A stretch of DNA of 64,000 nt from positions 4,092,001 to 4,156,000 of the forward strand of contig NZ_CP043641.1 of assembly GCF_014217625.1 (NCBI RefSeq), in the 5' to 3' direction. Numbering within the stretch: position 1 is the stretch's first letter; every line of letters begins with the position of its first letter. The position numbers and the translations under genes are program-made. The stretch is from Leifsonia shinshuensis (GTDB lineage Bacteria; Actinomycetota; Actinomycetes; Actinomycetales; Microbacteriaceae). The notes under the pieces are model-generated. The model did no database searches, was not told the DNA's origin, and saw nothing but the letters and a program-made list of their open reading frames with translations. Positions 28,485 to 36,428 of the stretch are shown piece by piece.

Positions 28485-28535
28485 GCAGGCGAGGGCGCGG
28501 AAGCAGCACCATCCCTTCCGCGCCCTCGCTCCTGC
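28485..28535 (+). terminator. Intra-operon hairpin between binding protein and permease
   Basis: Arms at 28485-28503 and 28515-28535 pair over 19 bp with a 2-nt bulge. It probably stops part of the transcription or protects the upstream mRNA, giving more binding protein than permease. Confidence 0.7.
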
Positions 28536-28603
28536 CCCCACACTTTCAAGACAGAATTTCACCACAGACTTTTCCGCCACCCCCATCCGGAAGGAGGACC
28601 GCC

Positions 28604-29560
28604 GTGACGACGACCCGCGAACCCGTGACCGCCGCGCCGCCCGCGAGCGCACCCGCTCCGTCCGCGCCGCGCAAGCGCCGAGGCCGGCTCACGCCCTACG
28701 CCCTGCTGCTGCCGGCCATCCTCATCCTGCTCCTCGCGCTCGGCTATCCGATCGTCTGGCAGCTCATCACGTCGATGCAGCATTTCGGGCTCGCCCAGCA
28801 GTTCGGCCAGCCCGCGCCGTTCGTCTGGTTCGACAACTACGTCACCCTGTTCTCCGACCCCTACATGTGGATCGTGGTCGGCCGCTCGCTCGTCTTCTGC
28901 CTCAGCACCGCCGCGGTCACCGTCGTGATCGGCGTCGGTCTCGCCCTGCTGATGTCGGGCATCTCGCGCTTCCCGCGCATCTTCCTGCAGATCACGCTCC
29001 TGCTCGCCTGGGCCATGCCCGTCGTCGCCGCGATGACCGTCTGGAACTGGCTGTTCGACTGGCGCCGCGGCGTCATCAACAGCGTCCTGACCTCCTGGGG
29101 CCTGGACTTCCAGAACCACAACTGGCTGCAGAACCCGATCTCCTTCTTCTTCGTCGCCGGCGTCATCGTCACCTGGATGAGCGTGCCGTTCGTGGCCTTC
29201 TCGGTCTACGCCGGCCTCACCCAGGTCTCCACCGAGGTGCTGGAGGCCGCCCAGATGGACGGTGCGAAGGGTTTCCAGCGGCTGCGCTACATCATCCTGC
29301 CGATGATCCGGCCGGTGCTCGGGATCGTGCTGCTTCTGCAGATCATCTGGGACCTGCGGGTGTTCACCCAGATCAAGCTGCTGCAGGACAAGGGCTCCAT
29401 CGCCAGCGAGACCAACCTGCTCGGCACTTACATCTACCAGCTCGGCGTCGGGTCGAGCGACTTCGCGATGGCCAGCGCCGTCTCGGTGTTCGTCCTCATC
29501 CTGACCATCGCCCTCAGCTGGTTCTACGTCCGCCACCTGCTCAAGGAGGACCAGTCATGA
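28604..29560 (+). CDS. ABC importer permease, MalF type (cluster 1)
   Basis: A 318-residue inner-membrane permease with six predicted helices and the EAA motif that contacts the ATPase (EAAQMDGAKGFQRLRYIILPMI). A Pro/Ala-rich cytoplasmic tail precedes the first helix (about residues 28-52). GTG start follows a very strong GGAAGGAGG site. The next permease gene begins within its stop codon (ATGA). Confidence 0.94.
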   Translation: MTTTREPVTAAPPASAPAPSAPRKRRGRLTPYALLLPAILILLLALGYPIVWQLITSMQHFGLAQQFGQPAPFVWFDNYVTLFSDPYMWIVVGRSLVFCLSTAAVTVVIGVGLALLMSGISRFPRIFLQITLLLAWAMPVVAAMTVWNWLFDWRRGVINSVLTSWGLDFQNHNWLQNPISFFFVAGVIVTWMSVPFVAFSVYAGLTQVSTEVLEAAQMDGAKGFQRLRYIILPMIRPVLGIVLLLQIIWDLRVFTQIKLLQDKGSIASETNLLGTYIYQLGVGSSDFAMASAVSVFVLILTIALSWFYVRHLLKEDQS

Positions 29561-30426
29561 CCACCGTCGCCGGCGACCGCAAGCTCAAGCAGAAGGTCCG
29601 CCCCGGCCGTATCCTCCTCGGCGCGCTCGCCGTGGTGCTCGGGCTGATCTGGGTGTTCCCGGTCTACTGGATGCTGAACTCCTCTCTGCTGCCGAACGTC
29701 GTGCTGCAGAGCACGACGCCCACGTGGCTGCCGTTCGGCGGCTCGTTCGACAACTTCACGGCCGTCGTCAACGGCGGGACGTTCTTCCCCGCGCTCGGGA
29801 TGAGCGTGGTCGTCGCGCTGGTCACCGTCGTGTTCTGCCTGGCGTTCGCCTTCCTCGCGGCGCTCGCGATCAGCCGGTTCAAGTTCCGCGGGCGCACGTC
29901 GTTCGTGCTCGCCGTGCTGCTCATCCAGATGCTGCCGGCGGAGGGCCTGTTCATCGCGCAGTACAAGCTGATGGGCTCGCTCGGCCTCCTGAACACCGTG
30001 GTCGGCGTCAGCATCATCTACATCGCGGCCGTCGTGCCGTTCACGATCTGGATGCTGCGCGGCTTCGTCGCCGGGATCCCCGCCGACCTCGAGGAGGCGG
30101 CGATGGTGGACGGGCTGAGCCGCACGCAGGCCTTCCTGCGCATCACGTTCCCGCTGCTCGCGCCGGGCCTCGTCGCCTCGGGTGTCTACGCCTTCCTGCA
30201 GGCCTGGAACGAGTTCACCGTCGCGCTGGTCATCCTGCAGGAGAACAGCAGCCAGACGCTCCCGCTGTGGCTGCGCGGCTTCATCCAGCAGTCGGCGTCG
30301 CGGGCGACCGATTGGGGACAGGTGATGGCGGCCTCCACGCTCGTCGCCGTGCCGGTCATCATCTTCTTCCTCATCGTCCAGGGACGCATGACCAGCGGGC
30401 TGGTCAGCGGGGCGGTCAAGGGGTGA
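29557..30426 (+). CDS. ABC importer permease, MalG type (cluster 1)
   Basis: A 289-residue partner permease with six helices and its own EAA loop (EEAAMVDGLSRTQAFLRITFPLLAPG). AAGGAGG precedes the ATG, which overlaps the MalF-type gene by 4 nt. Together they form the membrane pore of the importer. Confidence 0.94.
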   Translation: MTTVAGDRKLKQKVRPGRILLGALAVVLGLIWVFPVYWMLNSSLLPNVVLQSTTPTWLPFGGSFDNFTAVVNGGTFFPALGMSVVVALVTVVFCLAFAFLAALAISRFKFRGRTSFVLAVLLIQMLPAEGLFIAQYKLMGSLGLLNTVVGVSIIYIAAVVPFTIWMLRGFVAGIPADLEEAAMVDGLSRTQAFLRITFPLLAPGLVASGVYAFLQAWNEFTVALVILQENSSQTLPLWLRGFIQQSASRATDWGQVMAASTLVAVPVIIFFLIVQGRMTSGLVSGAVKG

Positions 30427-30431
30427 GCGGG

Positions 30432-31979
30432 ATGTCGGTCACCCAGCCCAGCGCGACCGACACCGCCCTCCGTCGCAGCATCGCGGCGACCCTCCTGCCC
30501 GGTTTCGTCGGGACCACGCTGCCCGCGTGGCTGGAGGAGCGCCTGCGGAACGGCCTCGGCGGGGTGTGCGTGTTCGGTCAGAACGTGGAGTCGGTCGCCC
30601 AGCTCCGGGCGCTGACGGACGCGATCTACGCCGCCAACCCGGACGCGATCGTCGCGATCGACGAGGAGGGCGGCGACGTCACCCGGCTGTACTACGAGAC
30701 CGGTTCGCCCTTCCCCGGGAACGCCGTGCTCGGCCGGCTCGGCGACGACGCGTACACCGAGGGCATCGCCCGGCGGGTGGGCGAGGAGCTGCACGCGGCG
30801 GGCGTCAACCTCGACTTCGCACCGGACGTCGACATCAACTCCAACGCGGACAACCCGGTCATCGGGGTGCGCAGCTTCGGCTCGCTGCCCGCCGTGGTGG
30901 CCGAGCAGGGCGCCGCGTGGACGCGCGGGCTCCAATCGGCCGGCGTCGCGGTGTGCGCCAAGCACTTCCCGGGGCACGGCGACACCGCCGCGGACTCGCA
31001 CCTGGAGCTGCCGGTCGTGGACCTCACTCTGGACCAGCTGCGCGAGCGCGAGCTGGAGCCGTTCCGCGCCGTCATCGACGCGGGCGCACGCACCGTGATG
31101 ACCTCGCACATCCTGCTGCCGCGGATCGATCCCGACCTGCCCGCGACGTTCAGCCGCACCATCGTCGAGGGCCTCCTGCGCGACGAGCTCGGCTTCGGCG
31201 GCGTCGTCGTCACCGACGCGCTCGACATGCACGGCGCGAGCGGGGAGCGCGGCATCCCGGAGGCCGCGGTGCTGGCCCTCGCGGCGGGCTGCGACCTGCT
31301 CTGCATCGGCACAGAGAACACCGACGCGCAGCTCGCGGAGATCGAGGACGCGGTGCTGGCCGCGGTCGCGGAAGGTCGCGTGGCCGTGTCCCGGATCGAG
31401 GAGGCGGCCGGGCGGGTGCTCGGGCTCGCGCTCGCGGTCCGGACCGACGGCGCCGCGCACGAGGTCGCAGGCGGCGCGGGCGTCATCGATCCCGCCGACG
31501 TGCGACGCGCGGTGGAGGCCTTCGACATCTCCGGGCACGCGGCCGCCTGGCTGCGGGCGCACCACGGCCGGTACTCGGTCGTCCGCGTCGACACCGTCGC
31601 GAACATCGCGATCGGCGAGGCGCCGTGGGGTCCGTTCGCGGAGGTCGCGGCGGAGGCGTCCGGCGCTTCGTCGGCGTTCGCGGCGAACCCGCTGGTGGTG
31701 TTCACCGAGGGCGACCATCCCGATCTCGTGCTCGCCGCGCAGTCGCCGGTGCTCGTCGTCGGCAAGGACAACCACCGGCACGCCTTCGCCCGTGCGGCGA
31801 TCGACCGGCTGCGTGCCGAGCGGGACGTGCTCGTCGTGGACATGGGCTGGCCGAGCGACGACCGCCGGTATGCGGACATCGCGACCTTCGGCGCCTCCCG
31901 CCTCGTCGGGCGCGCGCTGATCGAGCTGCTCGACGGCGAGCCGGCCGCTCCGGAGGCCGTGGACGGGCATACCCCGTGA
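30432..31979 (+). CDS. Glycoside hydrolase family 3 (beta-N-acetylglucosaminidase type)
   Basis: A 515-residue GH3 enzyme. The KHFPGHGDTAADSHLELP motif is the NagZ-type signature with the His that acts as acid/base. The nucleophile Asp lies in VVVTDALDMHGAS. Residues 350-515 add a second domain, so it is longer than the 340-residue NagZ of Gram-negatives. No signal peptide, so it should cleave imported GlcNAc-containing oligosaccharides in the cytoplasm. ATG 30432 is preferred; a GTG at 30423 overlapping the permease stop (GTGA) is an alternative. It also overlaps the kinase gene downstream. Confidence 0.9.
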   Translation: MSVTQPSATDTALRRSIAATLLPGFVGTTLPAWLEERLRNGLGGVCVFGQNVESVAQLRALTDAIYAANPDAIVAIDEEGGDVTRLYYETGSPFPGNAVLGRLGDDAYTEGIARRVGEELHAAGVNLDFAPDVDINSNADNPVIGVRSFGSLPAVVAEQGAAWTRGLQSAGVAVCAKHFPGHGDTAADSHLELPVVDLTLDQLRERELEPFRAVIDAGARTVMTSHILLPRIDPDLPATFSRTIVEGLLRDELGFGGVVVTDALDMHGASGERGIPEAAVLALAAGCDLLCIGTENTDAQLAEIEDAVLAAVAEGRVAVSRIEEAAGRVLGLALAVRTDGAAHEVAGGAGVIDPADVRRAVEAFDISGHAAAWLRAHHGRYSVVRVDTVANIAIGEAPWGPFAEVAAEASGASSAFAANPLVVFTEGDHPDLVLAAQSPVLVVGKDNHRHAFARAAIDRLRAERDVLVVDMGWPSDDRRYADIATFGASRLVGRALIELLDGEPAAPEAVDGHTP

Positions 31980-32878
31980 GGCTCGGCATCGACATCGGCG
32001 GCACCAAGACCGACGCCGTCGCCGTCGACGACGTGGGCGGCCTCGCGCAGCGGGTCCGCCTGGCGACGGGCTTCGGCCACGCAGCGGTCGTGGAGACCGC
32101 CGTCGCCGCCGTGGCCAGGATCGGGGAGCTCACCGGGCTCCCGGCCGGCGGCTTCACCTCCATCGGCATCGGCATCCCCGGGATGGTCGACAGCGCCTCC
32201 GGCCATGTCGCGCACGCGGTCAACCTCGGCGTCGAGCGGCTCGCGCTCGGCGGCGAGCTGGCCGGGAGGCTGGGCGTCGGCGTCCGCGTCGAGAACGACG
32301 TGAAGGCCGCGGCGCTCGGCGCCTTCCACCTCCTCGGCCTCGGCGGCACGATGGCGTACCTGAACCTCGGCACCGGGATGGCCGCCGGCATCGTCGTGGA
32401 CGGCCGGCTCTGGCGCGGCGCCAGCGGCGTCGCGGGCGAGATCGGCCACCTCCCGGTCGACCCCGCGGGCGCCCTGTGCGGTTGCGGCCAGCGCGGCTGC
32501 CTAGAGACGGTGGCCAGCGGCTCCGGCATCGCCCGGCAGTGGCGCACCGACGACCCGCTCCCGGCGCGCTCGCTGTTCGCGGCGGCCGCCGACGGGGACC
32601 GCGAGGCGCGGGCGATCACGGCTAGGCTTGCCGAGGGCATCGCCGCAGCGGTGCGGGTCCTCGTGCTGACCGTCGACGTCGACACCGTGGTGATCGGCGG
32701 CGGCCTCAGTCATCTCGGGGACCGGCTGCTCTGCGACGTCCACGAGGTGCTCGACGGATGGGCGGAGACGTCCCCGTTCCTCGCGTCGCTCGCGCTGTCG
32801 CGGCGGGTGCGCCTCGTCCCGGAAGGAACACCCGTTGCCGCGTTGGGTGCGGCGCTCGTTGGAGGAGCAGATGGCTGA
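31976..32878 (+). CDS. ROK-family sugar kinase, probably N-acetylglucosamine kinase
   Basis: A 300-residue kinase with the ATP-binding DIGGTKTDAVAVD loop near the N-terminus and GEIGHLPVDP followed by the zinc motif CGCGQRGCLE. It should phosphorylate a hexose or amino sugar after ABC import. GTG start overlaps the glycosidase stop (GTGA), and its own stop lies 8 nt inside nagB. With nagB next, GlcNAc is the best guess for substrate, but glucose or GlcNAc cannot be told apart from sequence alone. Confidence 0.88.
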   Translation: MRLGIDIGGTKTDAVAVDDVGGLAQRVRLATGFGHAAVVETAVAAVARIGELTGLPAGGFTSIGIGIPGMVDSASGHVAHAVNLGVERLALGGELAGRLGVGVRVENDVKAAALGAFHLLGLGGTMAYLNLGTGMAAGIVVDGRLWRGASGVAGEIGHLPVDPAGALCGCGQRGCLETVASGSGIARQWRTDDPLPARSLFAAAADGDREARAITARLAEGIAAAVRVLVLTVDVDTVVIGGGLSHLGDRLLCDVHEVLDGWAETSPFLASLALSRRVRLVPEGTPVAALGAALVGGADG

Positions 32879-33656
32879 AGTCGTGGTGGTGGCGGACAAG
32901 GACGCGGCGGGCGAGCTCGCGGCGGAGTCGATCCTGCGGTTGATCGCCGCCAAGCCGGACGCGGTGCTGGGGCTGGCGACCGGGTCCACCCCGCTGCCGG
33001 CGTACCGGGCGCTGGCCCGGCGGATCGGCGCGTCCGGCACCGATGTGTCGCACGTGCGCGGCTACGCCCTGGACGAGTACGTAGGGCTGCCGGCCGGGCA
33101 CCCCGAGTCCTACCGGGCGGTGATCACCCGGGAGGTCGTGGAACCGCTCGGGCTGACCCCCTCGCTCATCCACGTCCCCAACGGCGCCCTCGCCACGATC
33201 GAACACGCCGGAGCCGACTACGAGAAGGCGATCGCAGAGTCCGGGGGTGTGGACGTCCAGCTGCTGGGCATCGGCACCGACGGGCACATCGGCTTCAACG
33301 AGCCCGGCTCCTCGTTCGCGTCGGTCACCCGGGTGAAGACCCTGACGGAGCAGACCCGCAAGGACAACGCCCGCTTCTTCGACAGCGAGGACGACGTCCC
33401 GATGCACTGCATCACCCAGGGGCTCTCCACCATCCTGCGGGCCCGGCACCTGATGCTGCTCGCGTTCGGGGAGGGCAAGGCGGAGGCGCTGGCCGGGGCG
33501 GTGGAGGGCCCGGTGTCGGCCTCCAACCCGGGCTCGGCCATCCAACTGCACCCGCACGTCACCGTGCTCGTGGACGAGGCCGCCGCCTCCCGCCTCCGCA
33601 ACATCGACTACTACCGCTACGCCTACGACCACAAACCCGCCTGGCAGAAACTCTAA
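32871..33656 (+). CDS. nagB: Glucosamine-6-phosphate deaminase
   Basis: Converts glucosamine 6-phosphate to fructose 6-phosphate and ammonia. The 261-residue length is normal. Seen are LGLATGSTPLPAYRAL (phosphate binding), GYALDEYVGL with the catalytic Asp, and GIGTDGHIGFNEPGSSF with the active-site His/Glu region. GGAGGAGCAG precedes the ATG, which lies inside the kinase gene. It is the last gene of the rightward amino-sugar cluster; nagA is convergent. Confidence 0.96.
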   Translation: MAEVVVVADKDAAGELAAESILRLIAAKPDAVLGLATGSTPLPAYRALARRIGASGTDVSHVRGYALDEYVGLPAGHPESYRAVITREVVEPLGLTPSLIHVPNGALATIEHAGADYEKAIAESGGVDVQLLGIGTDGHIGFNEPGSSFASVTRVKTLTEQTRKDNARFFDSEDDVPMHCITQGLSTILRARHLMLLAFGEGKAEALAGAVEGPVSASNPGSAIQLHPHVTVLVDEAAASRLRNIDYYRYAYDHKPAWQKL

Positions 33657-33717
33657 CCCGCGGCCCACCGCCGTCCCCTCCCGCGCCCTCCCACTCGCTC
33701 TCGCGCCCGCCGCAGCG

Positions 33718-33911
33718 AACGGAGGACCACCCGCCTCCCCACCCCTGGATGTCCTCCGTTGACTGCGTTTTCGGATGCTCACGACCCGGATGTCCTCCGT
33801 TCGCCACATCCCCGTGCGCGTGTGGGTAACGGAGGAGTTCGGGGCGGACACGCCCGGGAATGGCAGGTGACGGAGGAGATCGGGGGCTGGGGAGGTGGGA
33901 GGTCCTCCGTT
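33718..33911. repeat. Cluster of six GTCCTCCGTT elements in both orientations
   Basis: The 294-nt gap between convergent nagB and nagA holds GTCCTCCGTT at 33751-33760, 33792-33801 and 33902-33911. The reverse complement AACGGAGGAC is at 33718-33727, with near copies at 33828-33837 and 33869-33878. Two copies share the longer GGATGTCCTCCGTT. Opposite copies can form hairpins. No gene or promoter is otherwise seen; it may end transcription from both sides. Confidence 0.8.
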
Positions 33912-33950
33912 GGCTGCAGGTGAGTGCGGGGAGTGGGAGGTGCGGGGCGG

Positions 33951-35099
33951 CTACAGGAGGTGGCCGGCGGCCAGGACCTGCTGGACGTGCCAGTCGTGGT
34001 CGAGCAGCACCGCGTCGGCGGCGTAGCCGGTGTGGAGGCGGCCGAGGCGGGACTCGCCCAGCGCTTTTGCCGGGGTCGCGGTGACCGCGGTGACCGCGGT
34101 GACCGGGTCGAGGCCGACGAGGGTGATCGCGTTGCGGAGGGCGGCGTCCTGGGTCAGGGTCGAGCCGGCGATCGTGGTGGTGCCGGAGAGCACGGCCAGG
34201 CCGTTCCGGACGCTGACGTTCAGGCCGCCCAGGCGGTAGTCGCCGTCCGAGGCGCCGGCCGCGGCCATCGCGTCGGTGACCAGGGCGACCCGTCCCGGCG
34301 CCTCCCGGAACAGCAGGCCCGCCACCGAGGGGTGAACGTGGAGGCCGTCGAGGATGAGCTCGAGCGTGACCTCCGGGTTCTCGATCGCCGCCATGACCGG
34401 GCCCGGGGCGCGGTGGTGGATGCCGTTCATCGCGTTGAAGGCGTGCACCAGCAGCCGCGCGCCCACCTCGAACGCGAGCTTCGCCTGCTCGTAGTCCGCC
34501 GCCGTGTGGCCGATGCCGACGACGACGCCGGCCTCGATGAGCACGCCGATGGCCTCCAGCGCGTTCGGCAGCTCGGGTGCGATGGTCGCGGTGCGGAGGG
34601 TGCCGCGGGCGGCGCCGATCAGCTCCTCGACCATCTCGGGGCCGGGGTCGCGGAGGAAGGCGTCGTCGTGCGCGCCGCGTCGCTCGCGGGCCAGGAACGG
34701 CCCCTCCAGGTGCGAGCCGAGCACCATCGGGTCGACCTTCGTCAGGTCGGCCACGACGCCGAGGCGCTCGCGCAGGGAGGCCAGCGGGTTCGCGACGTGC
34801 GACACCAGCGCGCGGGTGGTCCCATGGGCGCGGTGCGTCGCGAGGGCCGCGAGCATCTCCTCCGGGCCGTCGTCGTACGGGTGGCCTCCGCCGCCGTGGC
34901 AGTGCAGGTCGATGAAGCCGGGCGTCAGCCAGTGGCCGCCGGCGTCGATCACCTCGCGGCCGGGGACGCGGGCGGCCTCGTGCCAGCCCGTGCCGGAGCC
35001 GGTCGCGACGATCACGCCGTCGTCGGCGACCATCCAGAACTCGTCGACCCGTCCGCTCGCATCCACCTTGCGGGCGTCATGGACGACGATGCCGGTCAT
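33951..35099 (-). CDS. nagA: N-acetylglucosamine-6-phosphate deacetylase (paralogue 1)
   Basis: Removes the acetyl group from GlcNAc-6-phosphate. The 382-residue amidohydrolase has FIDLHCHGGGG, metal ligands in GSHLEGPFL, GIGHTAADY and LVHAFNAMNG, and the catalytic Asp in ALVTDAMAAAG. Its ATG overlaps the stop of the YrdB-like gene (ATGA), so it is translated behind that membrane protein rather than with nagB. Three 9-bp repeats near 34077-34110 encode TAVTAVTATP. A second paralogue lies at 36429. Confidence 0.94.
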   Translation of the reverse strand: MTGIVVHDARKVDASGRVDEFWMVADDGVIVATGSGTGWHEAARVPGREVIDAGGHWLTPGFIDLHCHGGGGHPYDDGPEEMLAALATHRAHGTTRALVSHVANPLASLRERLGVVADLTKVDPMVLGSHLEGPFLARERRGAHDDAFLRDPGPEMVEELIGAARGTLRTATIAPELPNALEAIGVLIEAGVVVGIGHTAADYEQAKLAFEVGARLLVHAFNAMNGIHHRAPGPVMAAIENPEVTLELILDGLHVHPSVAGLLFREAPGRVALVTDAMAAAGASDGDYRLGGLNVSVRNGLAVLSGTTTIAGSTLTQDAALRNAITLVGLDPVTAVTAVTATPAKALGESRLGRLHTGYAADAVLLDHDWHVQQVLAAGHLL

Positions 35100-35455
35100 G
35101 CGAACTCGCGCCGCCCGTTGATCACGCCGCTCACGGTCGCCACGACCGCGAACACCAGCGCGACGATCGGCTGCCCCAGACTCCACCAGGCGAAGGCGGC
35201 CGAGCCCATCACGACGAGCTCGACGATCGCCTTGACGAACGGGTCCACGTGCAGAACGGCCTTGGGGGAGCGGAACAGCGCCCACAGCAGGATCGCGATC
35301 ACGGGCGCTCCGATGCCGACGACGATGTTCCAGGGCAGCGGCCACGCGGCGAAGCCCCAGATAGCCAGCGAGACGATGGCGAACAGCTCCAGCACGAAGC
35401 GGAGGATGTCGTTGGGCCCGACCTTGATCGGGGTCTGCTGGTCGTGCGTGGTCAC
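35096..35455 (-). CDS. YrdB family (DUF2568) small membrane protein
   Basis: A 119-residue protein with four predicted helices (about residues 18-40, 44-62, 72-90 and 94-112) and a short polar N-terminus; the pattern RFVLELFAIVSLAIWG is typical of DUF2568. Function unknown. GTG start is supported by TAGAAT ending 6 nt upstream. It is translationally coupled to nagA, an odd pairing that may mean a role in amino-sugar or envelope metabolism. Confidence 0.82.
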   Translation of the reverse strand: MTTHDQQTPIKVGPNDILRFVLELFAIVSLAIWGFAAWPLPWNIVVGIGAPVIAILLWALFRSPKAVLHVDPFVKAIVELVVMGSAAFAWWSLGQPIVALVFAVVATVSGVINGRREFA

Positions 35456-35461
35456 CGCGCC

Positions 35462-35467
35462 ATTCTA
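35462..35467 (-). promoter_or_regulatory. -10 element for the leaderless YrdB-nagA unit
   Basis: On the minus strand TAGAAT ends 6 nt before the GTG at 35455. Confidence 0.6.
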
Positions 35468-35508
35468 CCGATCAGGGTCGGTCGTGGCTGAGCGCGGGCC
35501 GAGGGCGC

Positions 35509-36384
35509 TCAGCGGAAGATGATCGTGCGCGCGCCGTCGAGCAGCACGCGGTCCTCCGCGAACCACTTCACCGCCTGCGTCAGCGTCCGCGACTCCTCGT
35601 CCTGGCCGATCGCGACCAGCTCGGGCACGCTGCGGGTGTGGTCGACGCGCACGACGTTCTGCTCGATGATCGGGCCCTCGTCCAGGTCGCTGGTGACGAA
35701 GTGCGCGGTCGCGCCGATCAGCTTGACGCCGCGGGCGTGGGCCTGGCGGTACGGGTTGGCGCCCTTGAAGCCCGGCAGGAAGGAGTGGTGGATGTTGATC
35801 GCCCGGCCGGCGAGCTTCTCGCACAGCCCGGGGGAGAGGATCTGCATGTAGCGGGCGAGCACGACCAGCTCGATGTCGTGCTCCTCGACGGCGGCCAGGA
35901 CGCGCGCCTCGAACGCGGCCTTCGACTCCGGGTCGGTCACCGGCCGCGACTCGAACGGGACGCCGTAGAACCCGGCGAGGTCGCCGAGCGCGCCGTGGTT
36001 GGACAGCACGAGCGGGATCTCGACAGGGAGCTGGCCGGCACGCTGCCGGAACAGGAGGTCGTTGAGGCAGTGCGCGGCGGTGGAGACCAGCACGAGCGTG
36101 CGCAGCGGGCGCCCGACGTTGTCGACGCGGTGCGTCATCGCGAACCGCTCGACGACGGGCGCGAGCGCGCGCTCGAACTCGGCGCGGTCGGCGACGGACT
36201 CCACCTGGAGGCGCATGAAGAAGCGCCCGGTGTCAGTGCTCGCGAACTGCTGGCTCTCTGTGATGTTCCCGCGCGCGGCCACGATCGCGCCGGACACGGC
36301 GTGGACGATGCCGGGACGGTCGGCGCAGCTGAAAGTCAGCACCCAGTGATTCGAGGTCGCGGGATTGGCGGAGGCGGAGTCCAT
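35509..36384 (-). CDS. purU: Formyltetrahydrofolate deformylase
   Basis: Hydrolyses 10-formyltetrahydrofolate to tetrahydrofolate and formate, balancing one-carbon pools and supplying formate. The 291-residue protein has an N-terminal ACT domain (VLTFSCADRPGIVHAVSGAI) and a formyltransferase-like domain with INIHHSFLPGFKGANPYRQA (catalytic Asn and His) and SDLDEGPII (Asp). ATG 36384 is chosen because TACCCT ends exactly 6 nt upstream; an in-frame upstream start at 36459 would add 25 low-complexity residues. It splits the two nagA genes. Confidence 0.95.
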   Translation of the reverse strand: MDSASANPATSNHWVLTFSCADRPGIVHAVSGAIVAARGNITESQQFASTDTGRFFMRLQVESVADRAEFERALAPVVERFAMTHRVDNVGRPLRTLVLVSTAAHCLNDLLFRQRAGQLPVEIPLVLSNHGALGDLAGFYGVPFESRPVTDPESKAAFEARVLAAVEEHDIELVVLARYMQILSPGLCEKLAGRAINIHHSFLPGFKGANPYRQAHARGVKLIGATAHFVTSDLDEGPIIEQNVVRVDHTRSVPELVAIGQDEESRTLTQAVKWFAEDRVLLDGARTIIFR

Positions 36385-36390
36385 CCGTCC

Positions 36391-36396
36391 AGGGTA
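36391..36396 (-). promoter_or_regulatory. -10 element for leaderless purU
   Basis: On the minus strand TACCCT ends 6 nt before the ATG at 36384. Confidence 0.6.
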
Positions 36397-36428
36397 GCGG
36401 CCGGGCGGACGCGGCGATTCCCCGTTAC

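Noticed and set aside
34077..34112. GGTGACCGC triple repeat as a mobile or regulatory site
   Set aside because: It is in frame in nagA (TAVTAVTATP) and fits local slippage.
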